Positions 22,223 through 31,285 of a DNA stretch of 45,874 nucleotides are shown piece after piece. Position 1 is the stretch's first letter, and every line of letters starts with the position of its first letter. The notes beneath the pieces are model-generated. The model was given only the letters and a program-made list of their open reading frames with translations, was not told where the DNA came from and made no database searches. Source of the DNA: a virus; IMG/VR virus record IMGVR_UViG_3300036806_000206, positions 1 through 45,874 of that record; one strand, written 5' to 3'. A program made the translations under genes and the position numbers.

Positions 22223-25200
22223 GCGAGAACCTACCCGCGGATCTCGGTCCGGTAGAGGCGCCACCGTCCGATCTGGGACCGCTCGAGCCGACGCCTCCGG
22301 ATCTTGGACCCGTTGAGCCAGCGGCCCCCGCGCCCCCGGCCGAACCACCCGCCCCGCCGCAGACCGACGAGGAATACGCGGCGCTGATGGACCCGAACAG
22401 CGGGACGCCTCTCTCGGTCGCCGCGTTCAACGCGCAGCGCGGCATCCCGCACGAGACCATCGCGAAGGCGATGCGGTACGGACAGGCGCTCGGCCTCGAC
22501 CCGGAATCGCTCATCGACGACCCGAAGGCGCTCGCGGCGGCGAAGGACGAGGTGGACTTCCGGGAGAGCATCAAGACGCTCAAGGAAGCGCCAAGGCTCG
22601 CTGCCCTGATGGCACACAACACCGCGCTGGCCAACGCGGCCCGCGAGGATCTGCCTGCCCTGAATGCCATCGAGGCGGGGGTCATGGACGTGGCGCACGG
22701 CTACTACGCCCGCAAGTACATGGGCGGAGACCATGCCGCTGGCGTCCGGCTGCACGACATCGACCGGATGCTCTCGAAGTACGACAAGGAGGAGCACGGC
22801 CTCATCTCGGACGTGCTGCGGTTCGGTCCGACCGCGCTCGAGTATGGAACGGCATCGGTCGGCGGTGCCCTCGCCACGGGCCCCGCGGCGCCCGGTGGCG
22901 CGATCGCCGGACCGTTCATCGTCATGTACCAGACGCAAGCCGGCGAGCTTTACGCGCGCATTGCGGACGCGGAGAGCGCGCACGCCGAACGCGATCCGAG
23001 CTACACGCCGCTCTCGCAAAAGCAGATGGAGCGGGCATCGAAGGACGGCGCGCTCACGGGGGCGACGCTCTTCTCGGTCCTGGGCAACGCCTTCAACAAG
23101 TCGATCCCCTTCGCGAACGGCGCCCTGCAGCGGCTCGGCGTCAACATCGTCGCGGAGGCGAGCGAGGATACCGCCGTCAAGCTCGCGTTGCGCAAGCTCG
23201 AGGAGGCTGGGGCGCACACCCTGTCGGGCACGTTGGCCATGACGGCGCAGGCCATCAGCGATGACGCGACGGTGCAGAAGGCCACGACCGGCGACGTTGA
23301 CATCGGCAAGGCCACGTCAGCGGGCGTAGAGACGCTCAAGAGGGTGCTGGCTCCCACGCTGTTCCTCTCGGGCGTGGAGCCGTTCAGGGCGTACGTCAAG
23401 GACGTCGGCCGCATCCGGTCCGCGCCGTTCGATGTCGGGCGCATCGACCAGATGGCGAAGATGGTCAAGTCGTCGAAGATGGTCGACCGCGCCCCGGAAG
23501 CGGCGGAGCAGATCCTCGGCTCCATCGTCGAAGGCAGCGACATCGAGACGACCTACATCGGTCACGAGGCGCTGAAGAACCCGGAAGTCGCGCAGGCCGT
23601 GGCGGACGTGGTTGGCGAGCACGCCGTTTCGGAGGCGCTGGCGACACAGGGCTCCGTGCCGATGCCGACGGAGAAGTACCTCGTCCAGATCGCGCCCGAC
23701 TTCCACGATGCGGTGCGCGAGCACTTGAGGATCGACCAGGAAGGGGCGTCGCTCGCGGAGGCGCGGGAGATCAAGCCGGACCTCGACGCGGCGCTGGCGG
23801 CGATTCCGGCAGAGCAACGGGCCGCGGTGGAGAAGGTCGCGCGACCGAAGGAGCCTTTGCAGGCGCCGACACCCACGATCACGGAGGACGCTTTCCGGCG
23901 GATGGCCCGCGAGGCGACCGAGGGCAAGCGGCTCGGCGACCTGCAGCCGGGGCGGCGACGGAGGGACGCGGAGAGCGCGGCAACGAAGGCATTGCGTGCT
24001 CGCGCGCAGGCAGCCGAGGCGCTCGGAACGGCAGAGCAGAAGGCGCAGGCCGGAATCGACACCGCGGTGGCAGCGGCAGAGGAAGCGCGGCGCGGCGCCG
24101 GGAATCTCGGGCTCGGTCTCGCGCAGGCTCGTGAGCTCGAGGCAAAGGGAGCCGGGAAGGCAGCACAGAATCTCAGTCGCCAGCAACTCCGTGCGTCAGA
24201 GCAAGGCCAGGCGAGCGCGGAGAGCGCATCGGTACAAGCAACCCGCGGCACGGTCCGCGCTGGCGACTTGCTGGCTCAGGCAGCAGAGCACGAACAGGCC
24301 CGCGACTACGGCAGGGCGCTCGAGCGGGCCGAGACGGCGGCGCTGGAAGAGGCGGACAAGAATCGGCGCTTCCTGCAGCGCTACACGAAGCCCGAGGGTC
24401 TCGCGGAGTTGGGCAAGGCGAGTCCGGAACACCGAGACGCGGTGCAGATGCTCCTCTCCGGCTTCGAGCTCGCGGAAGGCACGTCGCGCCCCGAGGTGGC
24501 CCGCCGGCTCGCTACGATGCAGTGGATGGCCAGCGAAGAGGCGCAAGGCCGCACGCCGGTCATTCCGGACTCGGTGCTCTCGAAGCTCGACCGTTTCGTT
24601 CACTGGAAGGAGATGACGCCGCAGGAGATGCGGGACCTTGCCGACTCCGTGCGCAGCATCGCCCGGCAGGCGGAACTCAAGAACAGCATTGTCTCGGATC
24701 GCGGGCGGGTCGCGTTCGACGGGGCGTCGACGGAACTGATCGGCGCGGCCAACGAGAACATGAAGCCGGTCCCGATCTTCCAGGCTGGCGACGTGATCCC
24801 GCTCAGGGAGAAGCTGGCGCGATTCAAGCGAGGCGCGGAAGCGGTCGTCTTGAAGCCCGAGGAGATCGTCCGGCGCCTTGATGGTGGCAAGATCAATGGT
24901 CCGTGGGGGCGGCACCTCTGGCATCCGCTCTCGGAAGCCTACAACCGATTCCTCGTTCTTGAGGACAAGTGGTCGAAACCGCTCCTCGACGCGATCGAGG
25001 CGGTGCCCAAGGAGACGCGGCGGGACTGGAAGACCAGGACATTCACGGTCGATGGCCGCGAGCGGACGATGGAGCAGGCCATCGCGGTGGCCATGAACCA
25101 GGGGAACGCGGGCAACTCCTTCAAGCTGCTTGAAGGACTGAAGCGCGGGAAGACGCTCGGGCTCACGGACTGGACGCAGGGCACGGTCGACTCGTTCCTC

Positions 25201-26928
25201 GCCCATGTGAACCGCGACGGATGGAACTTCGCGCAGGCGACGTGGGACGCTCTCGACTCGCATTGGGACGCCATCGCCAAGCACGAAGAGAGCCTGACCG
25301 GCCTCGTCCCCGAGAGGGTTGTCCACCGCGGGTTCGATCGTTGGTTCGACAAGGACGGGAACACGGCGCCCGCGGGAAGCGAAGGCGCGGAGAGGGTGCA
25401 TTTCCGCGGTGGCTACTACCCGATCATCTACGAGCGACAGTTCAACTTCCTCGGGCGCTCGGGGCGTGGCGAAGGCGATCTCCTCTCCGTGAACTATCGC
25501 ACCGCGACGACGCCGCAAGGCCGGCTACAGAGCCGGATCGCGAACTACGCCCGGCCGATCGAGCTCACCTTGAGCGGGCTTCCCGGCGTGATCCGCGAAT
25601 TCGCCAAGGACGTTGCGATGCGGGAATCGCTCATGTCGGCGCATCGGATCGTCACGGACCGGGACATCGTGAACACGCTGCACCAGACCATCGGAGAGCC
25701 GAACACGCGCGTCCTGCAGAGCATGGTGCTCGACGCGGCGAACGATATGGTCCTGCCGGCCAACGGGGCGGAAGCGTTCCTCAAGGTGGCCAACCGGATG
25801 CGCGGCGGAGTGTCGGCCTCGGTGTTCGCTTGGAACATCGCCCAGACGACGCAGAACCTCGCGGGCGTGACGCAGATCATGAAGCATGTGCCCATCTCGT
25901 ACGTGCGCGAGGGACTGCGGGCGATGGTGCTGGACCCGAGCGGGACCATCGATTTCGCGAACGCCGCGTCCGGCGAGATGGCGACCCGCGCCAAGCACAT
26001 CAACGCCGAGATGACCGAAGCGCATCGCTCCATCCAGAACAAGAGCGTTCTTGGCTCCACGTTCGAGTCGGCGATGGCGCCCGCGCAGCACATCGCAGAG
26101 ATGGGCCTCGATGTCTTCTCGGCGACGGACGCTTTCACGGCGCATCTCGGCTGGCGCGCAGCCTACGAGCACGCCATCGCCCCCGTCGAGAAGGGCGGGC
26201 TCGGCTACGATCACGGGGCGGCGGTGCGGCAGGCGGACCGGATGATCCGGCTCGCTATCTCCAGCGGGCGCGTCATCGATCTGCCGTCCTTCCTTCGGCA
26301 TCCGGTGACCAAGCTCCTGGCGCCGTTCTCGGGCTGGTCGGCCACCCAGCTCAACGACTACATGGCGACGAAGTACGACGCTCGGCAGCTCGCCGCGGAC
26401 GGCGACATCTGGGCAGCTCGGCGGAAGTGGGCAGCGGCGCATATCTGGGTAGCGGCCGGCGGGATTGCCGGGTCGCTGATGGTGTTCCGCGGGCCGAAGG
26501 ACATCCACAAGGACGGTCTCGACGTCGGCGACGTGGCCCGGTGGCTCGGCATCGAAGGGCTCATGGCCCCGGTCTGGTACACACCGTATCTCGGTGCGCC
26601 GCTGAAGAAGCTCGCGGAAGGGGAGCCGCTTCGGAGCAGCCTCTTCACTCCGACCATCGGGCGCCCTGTCGAGACGGCGATCAAGGCGGCGATCCGGATC
26701 CGCAGCAAGGCGGAGAAGAAGGGGCTCGAGACGGAGGACTACCAGAAGTTCGGCCTCGGGATGCTGGAAGCCGTCGCGACGATGGAGGGGATGCCGGTGG
26801 TCCAGGCGAAGAACACGGCCGGCTACCTCCTCGACCCGAACAGCCCGAAGGACAACCCGCTGCAGATCGGGCTGGGCGTCGCGGCCGGGAAGTCGGCGCC
26901 CGGAAAGCTGCTCGACCTGACGAAGTAG
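22219..26928 (+). CDS. Large internal virion / DNA ejection protein (gp16-like position)
   Basis: Encodes 1,569 aa. The N terminus has three tandem units of the type (P)xDLGPxE (residues about 6-35), then a Pro-rich linker. The body is helical: an Ala/Gly segment near 210-235, a coiled-coil region near 560-700, and a C-terminal 400 residues with HPVTKLLAPFSGWSATQLND, then WAAAHIWVAAGGIAGSLMVF, the membrane-interacting tail seen in many large polyvalent or internal virion proteins. I see no lysozyme or transglycosylase motif. It would be ejected to carry DNA across the envelope. Confidence 0.8.
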   Translation: MSENLPADLGPVEAPPSDLGPLEPTPPDLGPVEPAAPAPPAEPPAPPQTDEEYAALMDPNSGTPLSVAAFNAQRGIPHETIAKAMRYGQALGLDPESLIDDPKALAAAKDEVDFRESIKTLKEAPRLAALMAHNTALANAAREDLPALNAIEAGVMDVAHGYYARKYMGGDHAAGVRLHDIDRMLSKYDKEEHGLISDVLRFGPTALEYGTASVGGALATGPAAPGGAIAGPFIVMYQTQAGELYARIADAESAHAERDPSYTPLSQKQMERASKDGALTGATLFSVLGNAFNKSIPFANGALQRLGVNIVAEASEDTAVKLALRKLEEAGAHTLSGTLAMTAQAISDDATVQKATTGDVDIGKATSAGVETLKRVLAPTLFLSGVEPFRAYVKDVGRIRSAPFDVGRIDQMAKMVKSSKMVDRAPEAAEQILGSIVEGSDIETTYIGHEALKNPEVAQAVADVVGEHAVSEALATQGSVPMPTEKYLVQIAPDFHDAVREHLRIDQEGASLAEAREIKPDLDAALAAIPAEQRAAVEKVARPKEPLQAPTPTITEDAFRRMAREATEGKRLGDLQPGRRRRDAESAATKALRARAQAAEALGTAEQKAQAGIDTAVAAAEEARRGAGNLGLGLAQARELEAKGAGKAAQNLSRQQLRASEQGQASAESASVQATRGTVRAGDLLAQAAEHEQARDYGRALERAETAALEEADKNRRFLQRYTKPEGLAELGKASPEHRDAVQMLLSGFELAEGTSRPEVARRLATMQWMASEEAQGRTPVIPDSVLSKLDRFVHWKEMTPQEMRDLADSVRSIARQAELKNSIVSDRGRVAFDGASTELIGAANENMKPVPIFQAGDVIPLREKLARFKRGAEAVVLKPEEIVRRLDGGKINGPWGRHLWHPLSEAYNRFLVLEDKWSKPLLDAIEAVPKETRRDWKTRTFTVDGRERTMEQAIAVAMNQGNAGNSFKLLEGLKRGKTLGLTDWTQGTVDSFLAHVNRDGWNFAQATWDALDSHWDAIAKHEESLTGLVPERVVHRGFDRWFDKDGNTAPAGSEGAERVHFRGGYYPIIYERQFNFLGRSGRGEGDLLSVNYRTATTPQGRLQSRIANYARPIELTLSGLPGVIREFAKDVAMRESLMSAHRIVTDRDIVNTLHQTIGEPNTRVLQSMVLDAANDMVLPANGAEAFLKVANRMRGGVSASVFAWNIAQTTQNLAGVTQIMKHVPISYVREGLRAMVLDPSGTIDFANAASGEMATRAKHINAEMTEAHRSIQNKSVLGSTFESAMAPAQHIAEMGLDVFSATDAFTAHLGWRAAYEHAIAPVEKGGLGYDHGAAVRQADRMIRLAISSGRVIDLPSFLRHPVTKLLAPFSGWSATQLNDYMATKYDARQLAADGDIWAARRKWAAAHIWVAAGGIAGSLMVFRGPKDIHKDGLDVGDVARWLGIEGLMAPVWYTPYLGAPLKKLAEGEPLRSSLFTPTIGRPVETAIKAAIRIRSKAEKKGLETEDYQKFGLGMLEAVATMEGMPVVQAKNTAGYLLDPNSPKDNPLQIGLGVAAGKSAPGKLLDLTK

Positions 26929-26935
26929 CTACTTC
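26922..26935. repeat. 14-bp palindrome at a convergent gene junction
   Basis: GAAGTAGCTACTTC is a perfect palindrome that holds the TAG stop of the plus-strand gene (26926-26928) and the TAG stop of the minus-strand gene (26931-26929) back to back. Without a loop or T run it is not a terminator; both proteins end in Lys codons, which explains part of the symmetry. Confidence 0.6.
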
Positions 26936-27153
26936 TTGCGCTCGAAGTCGCGGCGCTCGTGGAAGGCCATCCAGTAGCAGAACGAGGCGGTAGCGATGCC
27001 GGCGGAGATGCTGGCGTGGCGGACTTCGCCTCTGAGCAGGAATGGAACTACGCCCGCAGCGCCGATGCCGAACGCCCACCCGCTGGCGTGAACGAACAAT
27101 CGCTGTACCGCGTACGCGGGCACGGCGACTAGCACAGCACGGAGACCGAACAT
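26929..27153 (-). CDS. Small integral membrane protein in antisense orientation (moron candidate)
   Basis: Encodes 74 aa from ATG 27153. Two hydrophobic segments are clear (about residues 3-17, and 24-40 with GWAFGIGAAGVVPFLL) and a third is likely (about 48-62, ISAGIATASFCYWMAF), with a basic C-terminal tail (ERRDFERKK). It fills exactly the gap between the ejection protein stop (26928) and the tailspike start (27152), on the opposite strand. No plus-strand frame is credible there. The function is unknown; as with the lipoprotein at 16725, an envelope change in lysogens is a reasonable guess. Confidence 0.6.
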   Translation of the reverse strand: MFGLRAVLVAVPAYAVQRLFVHASGWAFGIGAAGVVPFLLRGEVRHASISAGIATASFCYWMAFHERRDFERKK

Positions 27154-29656
27154 GCGCAACCGATTCGCGGCATTCGCTGCCGTGCTGGCCCTCTCTTGCC
27201 CGGCGCTGGCCACGTTGACCACGACGACCAACTCCGCCAGCTACGTCGGGAACGGCTCTACGACCGCGTTCACCGTGCCCTTCAAATTCCTGGTGAACGC
27301 GGACCTCGTGGTCACGGTGGCGGGAGTGACCAAGGCCCTCGGCTCCGACTACTCGGTCAAGGGAGCGGGCGCGGCCACGGGGACCGTCACGTTCACCGTG
27401 GCGCCTCTGGCCAGCGCGCCGGTGGTCATCACGCGGGCGGTACCGCTCACGCAGACGACGTCGCTGCGGCAGAGTCGCGCGTTCGATCCCGCCACGCTTG
27501 AGAACGGTCTCGACCGGCGCGCGATGGCCGAGCAGCAGATCGCCAACACGCACGCGGTCGACAAGACGACGCAGGCGACCAAGGACGCGGCGCAGGACGC
27601 GACCGACTCGTCGATTCAGGCGACCGATACGTCACAGAACGCCCAGATCGTCGGCATCACCAACTCGATCGCCGGGTTCAGCAGCGCGAGCCACGGGGTG
27701 ACCGACACCTCTTCCGTCCAGGCGCTGGGGTCGAGTACGCCACGGACCTTGACCGCGCGGTTCGCGGACGTCGTCAACGTCAAGGACCAGGGTGCCGCGG
27801 GCGACGGGGTAGCGAACGACACGACGGCCATCCAGAGCGCAGCCACGCTCGCGGCGGGGAAGACGCTTCTGTTCCAGAGCGGCACCTACAAGCTGACCGG
27901 GCACATCAACATCTCGTCCGGGACACGTGTCATCGCGCAGGGCACGGTAACGATGAACCAGACCACGGCCGGTGAATTGGTCTTCTACGGCTCGGCCGTC
28001 TCGAACATAGAGATCCGTGGCTTCACCATGACCGGCACCGCGAACGCGACGCAGCCGCTGGTGGGCACGGGGAACAACTGCGGCGCCATCTGCTTCGAGA
28101 CGTCCGGAGGCGGCATCGTCGTCGAGAAGAACGTCATCTCCGGATTCTGGAATGGGATCACGGGAACCAACTTGACCGGGTTCACGGTACGGGACAACGA
28201 GGTATCGCACTGGCGGCTCTACGCCGTGCTGGCCTCGCAATCGGCTGACTTCCACATCGATAACAACCGCCTGCACGACAACGACATGCCGACCGCCGCC
28301 GCATGGTCATCGGCGACGACATACTCGCCCGGGCAGACCGCGACCGCGAACGGCCTCCTGTGGATGAGCCTGCAGGGCTCGAACCTCAACAACGCGCCGC
28401 CGGGAGCGCCGCCGGGCAATTCATTCTGGCTGCAGATCGCCACGTACGGGGCGATGGCCTCGGGGAACCGTGGCACCGTCTCGCAATTCCGCAACACGAT
28501 CACGAATAACAAGATCCTCAACAATCCGGTGTGGGACGGGATCATGTCCCACGACTGTGACGGGCTGCTCATCGCGAACAACGACATCCGCGGAGTGCGT
28601 ATCGGTATCGACCTGTCATCGTCCGCGGCTGGCAAATACGACGAGAAGATCGTCATCACCGGCAACTACCTGGAATCGACGGTCACGGATGCATGGAGCG
28701 GCTTGGCGGCACGGACGGCTGGGATCATCCTCTTCGGGAACGACTCGACGATCAAGGCTCGGAACGCCAGCATCGTCGGCAACGTCACCAAGGGATTCAA
28801 CGGATTCAATGCGGGCAGCACTGCATCAGGCGCGGTCGCACTGTCGAATACGGAGGGCATTACCGTCACCGGGAACCAGTTCACCGGGGTATCGAACTTC
28901 GCGGGCAATGTCGGTGCCTGCATCATCGCCAACGGCCTCGCGAACGGGCTGGCCATCTCGGGGAACTCCTGCGATGGAGCGGCAGGGCTGGCGGGGGTGC
29001 GGATTCACGCGGCCACGGCCGATACCATCTCGGTCACCGGCAACGCCCTGCGCGACGCGGACGGTACCGGCATCGCGGTCAACGTGACGTCTTCCTCGAC
29101 GATCACGGCGCTGGCGGTCACGGGGAACACCTCCAACGCGACGACGCCATACGCGGTGTCGGGAACGATCACACGCGAAATGGTCGACTCCTTCGCGACG
29201 TCTTCGACCGCCAAGAAGAGCGCGACCTACATCACTGCGGCCGGCGGTACCGGATCCGACCTCGACATGGAAGTCGCTCCCTCCTCCGGTCTCACGAACA
29301 CCGATCTGGTGGTCATGGACCTGTCGTCCACCGCGAGCGCATCGGCATCGGTGACGGTGGAAGTCATCGGGCAGCAGTACGGTGGCAACGGGAATCCTCC
29401 CCTCGGCGGACTCGTCACCTGGACGATGACCGTTTACGGGGCGCGCAATGCCGCCGCCGCCGCCGCGTGGACTCCGACAACCGCGACCGACATGACGGTG
29501 TCCTCGACCACCTACGGGTCCATCACGGCCCCCAAGCTCATCATCAACACCGCGACCAATGTCGGGACCCTGCAATTCCAGCCACAGCAGGGATTCTGCA
29601 GCTACCGGATTCGCGCCCGCGCGCAGTCGTGGCGCGGTACCGCGCTCGCGAAGTAA
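27152..29656 (+). CDS. Tailspike with Sec-type signal peptide, T7-fibre N-domain and beta-helix
   Basis: Encodes 834 aa. Residues 1-20 (MRNRFAAFAAVLALSCPALA) form a standard signal peptide. Then comes the T7 tail-fibre anchor type: SASYVGNGSTTAFTVPFKFL, then a QTTSLRQSRAFDPATLENGLDR end, followed by a helical linker. From about residue 205 (FADVVNVKDQGAAGDGVANDTTAIQSA) it is a pectate-lyase-type beta-helix with many N-x-I/NNK turns. Around 383-431 a CBM5/12-like segment (AWSSATTYSPGQT, then FWLQI) is inserted. The C-terminal beta domain ends FCSYRIRARAQSW. It recognises and probably cuts surface polysaccharide. The leader is odd for a virion protein assembled in the cytoplasm. Confidence 0.9.
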   Translation: MRNRFAAFAAVLALSCPALATLTTTTNSASYVGNGSTTAFTVPFKFLVNADLVVTVAGVTKALGSDYSVKGAGAATGTVTFTVAPLASAPVVITRAVPLTQTTSLRQSRAFDPATLENGLDRRAMAEQQIANTHAVDKTTQATKDAAQDATDSSIQATDTSQNAQIVGITNSIAGFSSASHGVTDTSSVQALGSSTPRTLTARFADVVNVKDQGAAGDGVANDTTAIQSAATLAAGKTLLFQSGTYKLTGHINISSGTRVIAQGTVTMNQTTAGELVFYGSAVSNIEIRGFTMTGTANATQPLVGTGNNCGAICFETSGGGIVVEKNVISGFWNGITGTNLTGFTVRDNEVSHWRLYAVLASQSADFHIDNNRLHDNDMPTAAAWSSATTYSPGQTATANGLLWMSLQGSNLNNAPPGAPPGNSFWLQIATYGAMASGNRGTVSQFRNTITNNKILNNPVWDGIMSHDCDGLLIANNDIRGVRIGIDLSSSAAGKYDEKIVITGNYLESTVTDAWSGLAARTAGIILFGNDSTIKARNASIVGNVTKGFNGFNAGSTASGAVALSNTEGITVTGNQFTGVSNFAGNVGACIIANGLANGLAISGNSCDGAAGLAGVRIHAATADTISVTGNALRDADGTGIAVNVTSSSTITALAVTGNTSNATTPYAVSGTITREMVDSFATSSTAKKSATYITAAGGTGSDLDMEVAPSSGLTNTDLVVMDLSSTASASASVTVEVIGQQYGGNGNPPLGGLVTWTMTVYGARNAAAAAAWTPTTATDMTVSSTTYGSITAPKLIINTATNVGTLQFQPQQGFCSYRIRARAQSWRGTALAK

Positions 29657-29677
29657 CCAGCAAAGGAGACTCACCGC

Positions 29678-30031
29678 ATGTCCGATACCTCTACGACCAG
29701 CACGACTCCCACCGAGCAGACGAACCCGCTGGACAGCGGCCACACCACGACGGAGTGGAAAGTCACCATCGTGGCGAGCGTCCTTTCGATCCTCGTCACC
29801 GTCGTCGGCGTGGCGTCCAACTTCCTCGATGTCGTGCAGCAGGCGGGCGTCACTGGGAAGTGGGTCTCCATCGCGACCACGATCGTCGGCGTGCTGGGAA
29901 CGGTCCTGACGGCCCTCGGCTATCAGGTGACGCGCAGCGCCGTGAAGAAGGCGGCAGTCACCGCGAGCACTGGCACGCCCACTGTCACGCCCGCCGTTGC
30001 AGCCGCGAACATCGGCACCGTCCGCTCGTGA
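29678..30031 (+). CDS. Holin-like membrane protein (117 aa)
   Basis: Encodes 117 aa. A Thr/Ser-rich polar N terminus (about 25 residues) is followed by two membrane helices (VTIVASVLSILVTVVGVASN and WVSIATTIVGVLGTVLTALG) and a basic, then Ala/Thr-rich tail. Position before an endolysin gene in a coupled cassette makes a holin likely. An AAGGAGA site precedes the ATG. The stop overlaps the next GTG. Confidence 0.78.
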   Translation: MSDTSTTSTTPTEQTNPLDSGHTTTEWKVTIVASVLSILVTVVGVASNFLDVVQQAGVTGKWVSIATTIVGVLGTVLTALGYQVTRSAVKKAAVTASTGTPTVTPAVAAANIGTVRS

Positions 30032-30369
30032 AGCCTCTCTGCCTCGCGCTGTGCGTCGCGCTCGCCGCTACGGGCGCGCGTGCCAGCGATCCCGTCTACG
30101 TGTCTCCTGACCCAGCCCCCGACGTGTATGGGCCGCTCGTGTGGCGGGCGGGCGGCGTCGACGTGCACGGCTTCTGGTTCACCGACAAGCAAACGCAGGC
30201 CGTGGACCTCCGCATCAAGTACCTCGAGGACAAGGCCGCGAAGGAATGCACCGACGCGACGAACGCCGAAACGAAGAAGGTCCTCGGCGCGGCTCCGACG
30301 CTGTGGATCGTTGGCGCGGGCGCGCTGGTCCTCGGGCTCGTCGGCGGGTTCTACCTGGGGAGAAAATGA
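30028..30369 (+). CDS. Exported protein with C-terminal membrane anchor, lysis cassette (113 aa)
   Basis: Encodes 113 aa from GTG 30028. N-terminal signal sequence (MKPLCLALCVALAATGARA), then about 70 residues outside, including a short coiled stretch (LRIKYLEDKAAKE), and a C-terminal membrane helix (LWIVGAGALVLGLVGGFYLG) ending in RK. It sits between the holin-like and endolysin genes. It may regulate lysis or act in place of a spanin, but its topology (signal first, anchor last) is the reverse of Rz. Confidence 0.7.
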   Translation: MKPLCLALCVALAATGARASDPVYVSPDPAPDVYGPLVWRAGGVDVHGFWFTDKQTQAVDLRIKYLEDKAAKECTDATNAETKKVLGAAPTLWIVGAGALVLGLVGGFYLGRK

Positions 30370-30806
30370 CCGACTTCAAGCTGTTCGCCGGGCTCCGCAA
30401 GGAGTTGGTCGAGATGGCCATCGCGCACCGTGCCGCGGTCGAGGCGCAGTTGCGCATTCCGCTCGTGTTCACCTCCGGGCGCCGCTCCCCGGAAGAGCAG
30501 ATGGCCCTCTACGTTCGCGGGCGGGCGATCGAGAACGGCGTGTGGGTGGTCACGGACCCGCACCTCGTCGTCACGAACGCGCTTCCGGACCACGACCCCC
30601 ACGTCGTCGGCGCGGCCTACGACTGCGCACCTGCACCTGGTCACCGCATCGATTGGCAACGAATCGACCTGTTCGAGAAGGTCGGACGCCTCGCGCCGGT
30701 TGGGCTCACATGGGGCGGCTCGTGGCCACGATTGCGAGATCTAGGTCATTTCGAGTTGAGCGGGTGGCGGCATCTACCGCCGCAGGATCCGATCCCGATG
30801 GCCTGA
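30366..30806 (+). CDS. Endolysin, M15-family peptidase (VanY/L-alanyl-D-glutamate type)
   Basis: Encodes 146 aa from ATG 30366 (ATGA). It shows the M15 zinc peptidase pattern: TSGRRSPEEQMALY (residues 36-49), DPHVVGAAYDCAP with zinc ligands H79 and D86, and DLGHFEL with ligand H128. Enzymes of this family cut peptide cross-links of peptidoglycan. There is no signal peptide, so holin-dependent release is expected. It is the last confident gene of the late operon. Confidence 0.93.
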   Translation: MTDFKLFAGLRKELVEMAIAHRAAVEAQLRIPLVFTSGRRSPEEQMALYVRGRAIENGVWVVTDPHLVVTNALPDHDPHVVGAAYDCAPAPGHRIDWQRIDLFEKVGRLAPVGLTWGGSWPRLRDLGHFELSGWRHLPPQDPIPMA

Positions 30807-30865
30807 TCCTCGCCTTCGCCGCGGCGCTGGTCATGGGCGTGCTGCGGCTGCGCAGGGCGGGCTAG
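30764..30865 (+). CDS. Possible small membrane ORF overlapping endolysin 3' end (33 aa)
   Basis: A frame from GTG 30764 to TAG 30865 overlaps the endolysin C terminus and encodes 33 aa with one hydrophobic segment (LILAFAAALVMGVL) and a basic end (RLRRAG). Small embedded lysis genes occur in phages, but there is no lipobox and no clear ribosome-binding site, so it may be chance. Confidence 0.3.
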   Translation: MAASTAAGSDPDGLILAFAAALVMGVLRLRRAG

Positions 30866-30868
30866 CCC

Positions 30869-31285
30869 CTACAGGCGGCGCATTATCGCGGCGAGTCTCG
30901 CATCAGTGTTGTTGGCGCGGGCGATGAGCTCGCGGAACCATCCGCGCAGCGGCTTCACGTCGGCGGCGTCCAGGGGGATGCGGATGCGCCACGGGTTGAG
31001 CAATCCCATGAGCACGATCAGTTCGTCGGTTCGGCTGAACCATTCGCCCTTGAGGCGCGATTCCCGGAAGTGTTCGTGCAGCTTGCGTTCGTCGGATCGG
31101 TCGCCTTCCGCGCTGGCGATGAGGTGCAGCCGCTCGGGGCACCCGATCTGGAGCTCGTAGAGTCTCGCTCGCGGATTCACGGCGAGACCGATCTTCACGC
31201 GCTCGAGATCCCCTGTGGCGATGAAGTAGACGAATCGCCGCCAACGGCAGATCGCGGAATGCGGATGAAGGTTGATCCTGACCAT
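30869..31285 (-). CDS. Mug113/T5orf172-type GIY-YIG-like protein
   Basis: Encodes 138 aa from ATG 31285. FVYFIATGDLERVKIGLAVN, then ARLYELQIGCPERLHLIAS, then ERKLHEHFRESRLKGEWF is the pattern of the T5orf172/Mug113 branch of the GIY-YIG-related fold: a start strand with Y-F-I, a K-I-G turn, an L-H-x2-F helix and a G-E-W-F end. Phage members are of unknown function and may be nucleases. It lies at the end of the leftward arm, beyond the integrase and convergent with the late operon. A second member is at 41474. Confidence 0.82.
   Translation of the reverse strand: MVRINLHPHSAICRWRRFVYFIATGDLERVKIGLAVNPRARLYELQIGCPERLHLIASAEGDRSDERKLHEHFRESRLKGEWFSRTDELIVLMGLLNPWRIRIPLDAADVKPLRGWFRELIARANNTDARLAAIMRRL

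Noticed and set aside
22219-26928. Lytic transglycosylase or lysozyme domain in the large ejection protein
   Set aside because: T7 gp16 has one at its N terminus, but here the N terminus is a Pro-rich repeat region and no catalytic Glu motif was seen.
25221-26993. 590-codon plus-strand frame inside the large ejection protein gene
   Set aside because: Composition (Arg, Gly, Asp, His) is that of an out-of-frame reading; the overlapping frame has coherent helices and neighbours.
28693-30369. 558-codon plus-strand frame across tailspike end and lysis genes
   Set aside because: Out-of-frame reading over several well-supported genes. Only its last 113 codons (from 30028) are a real gene.
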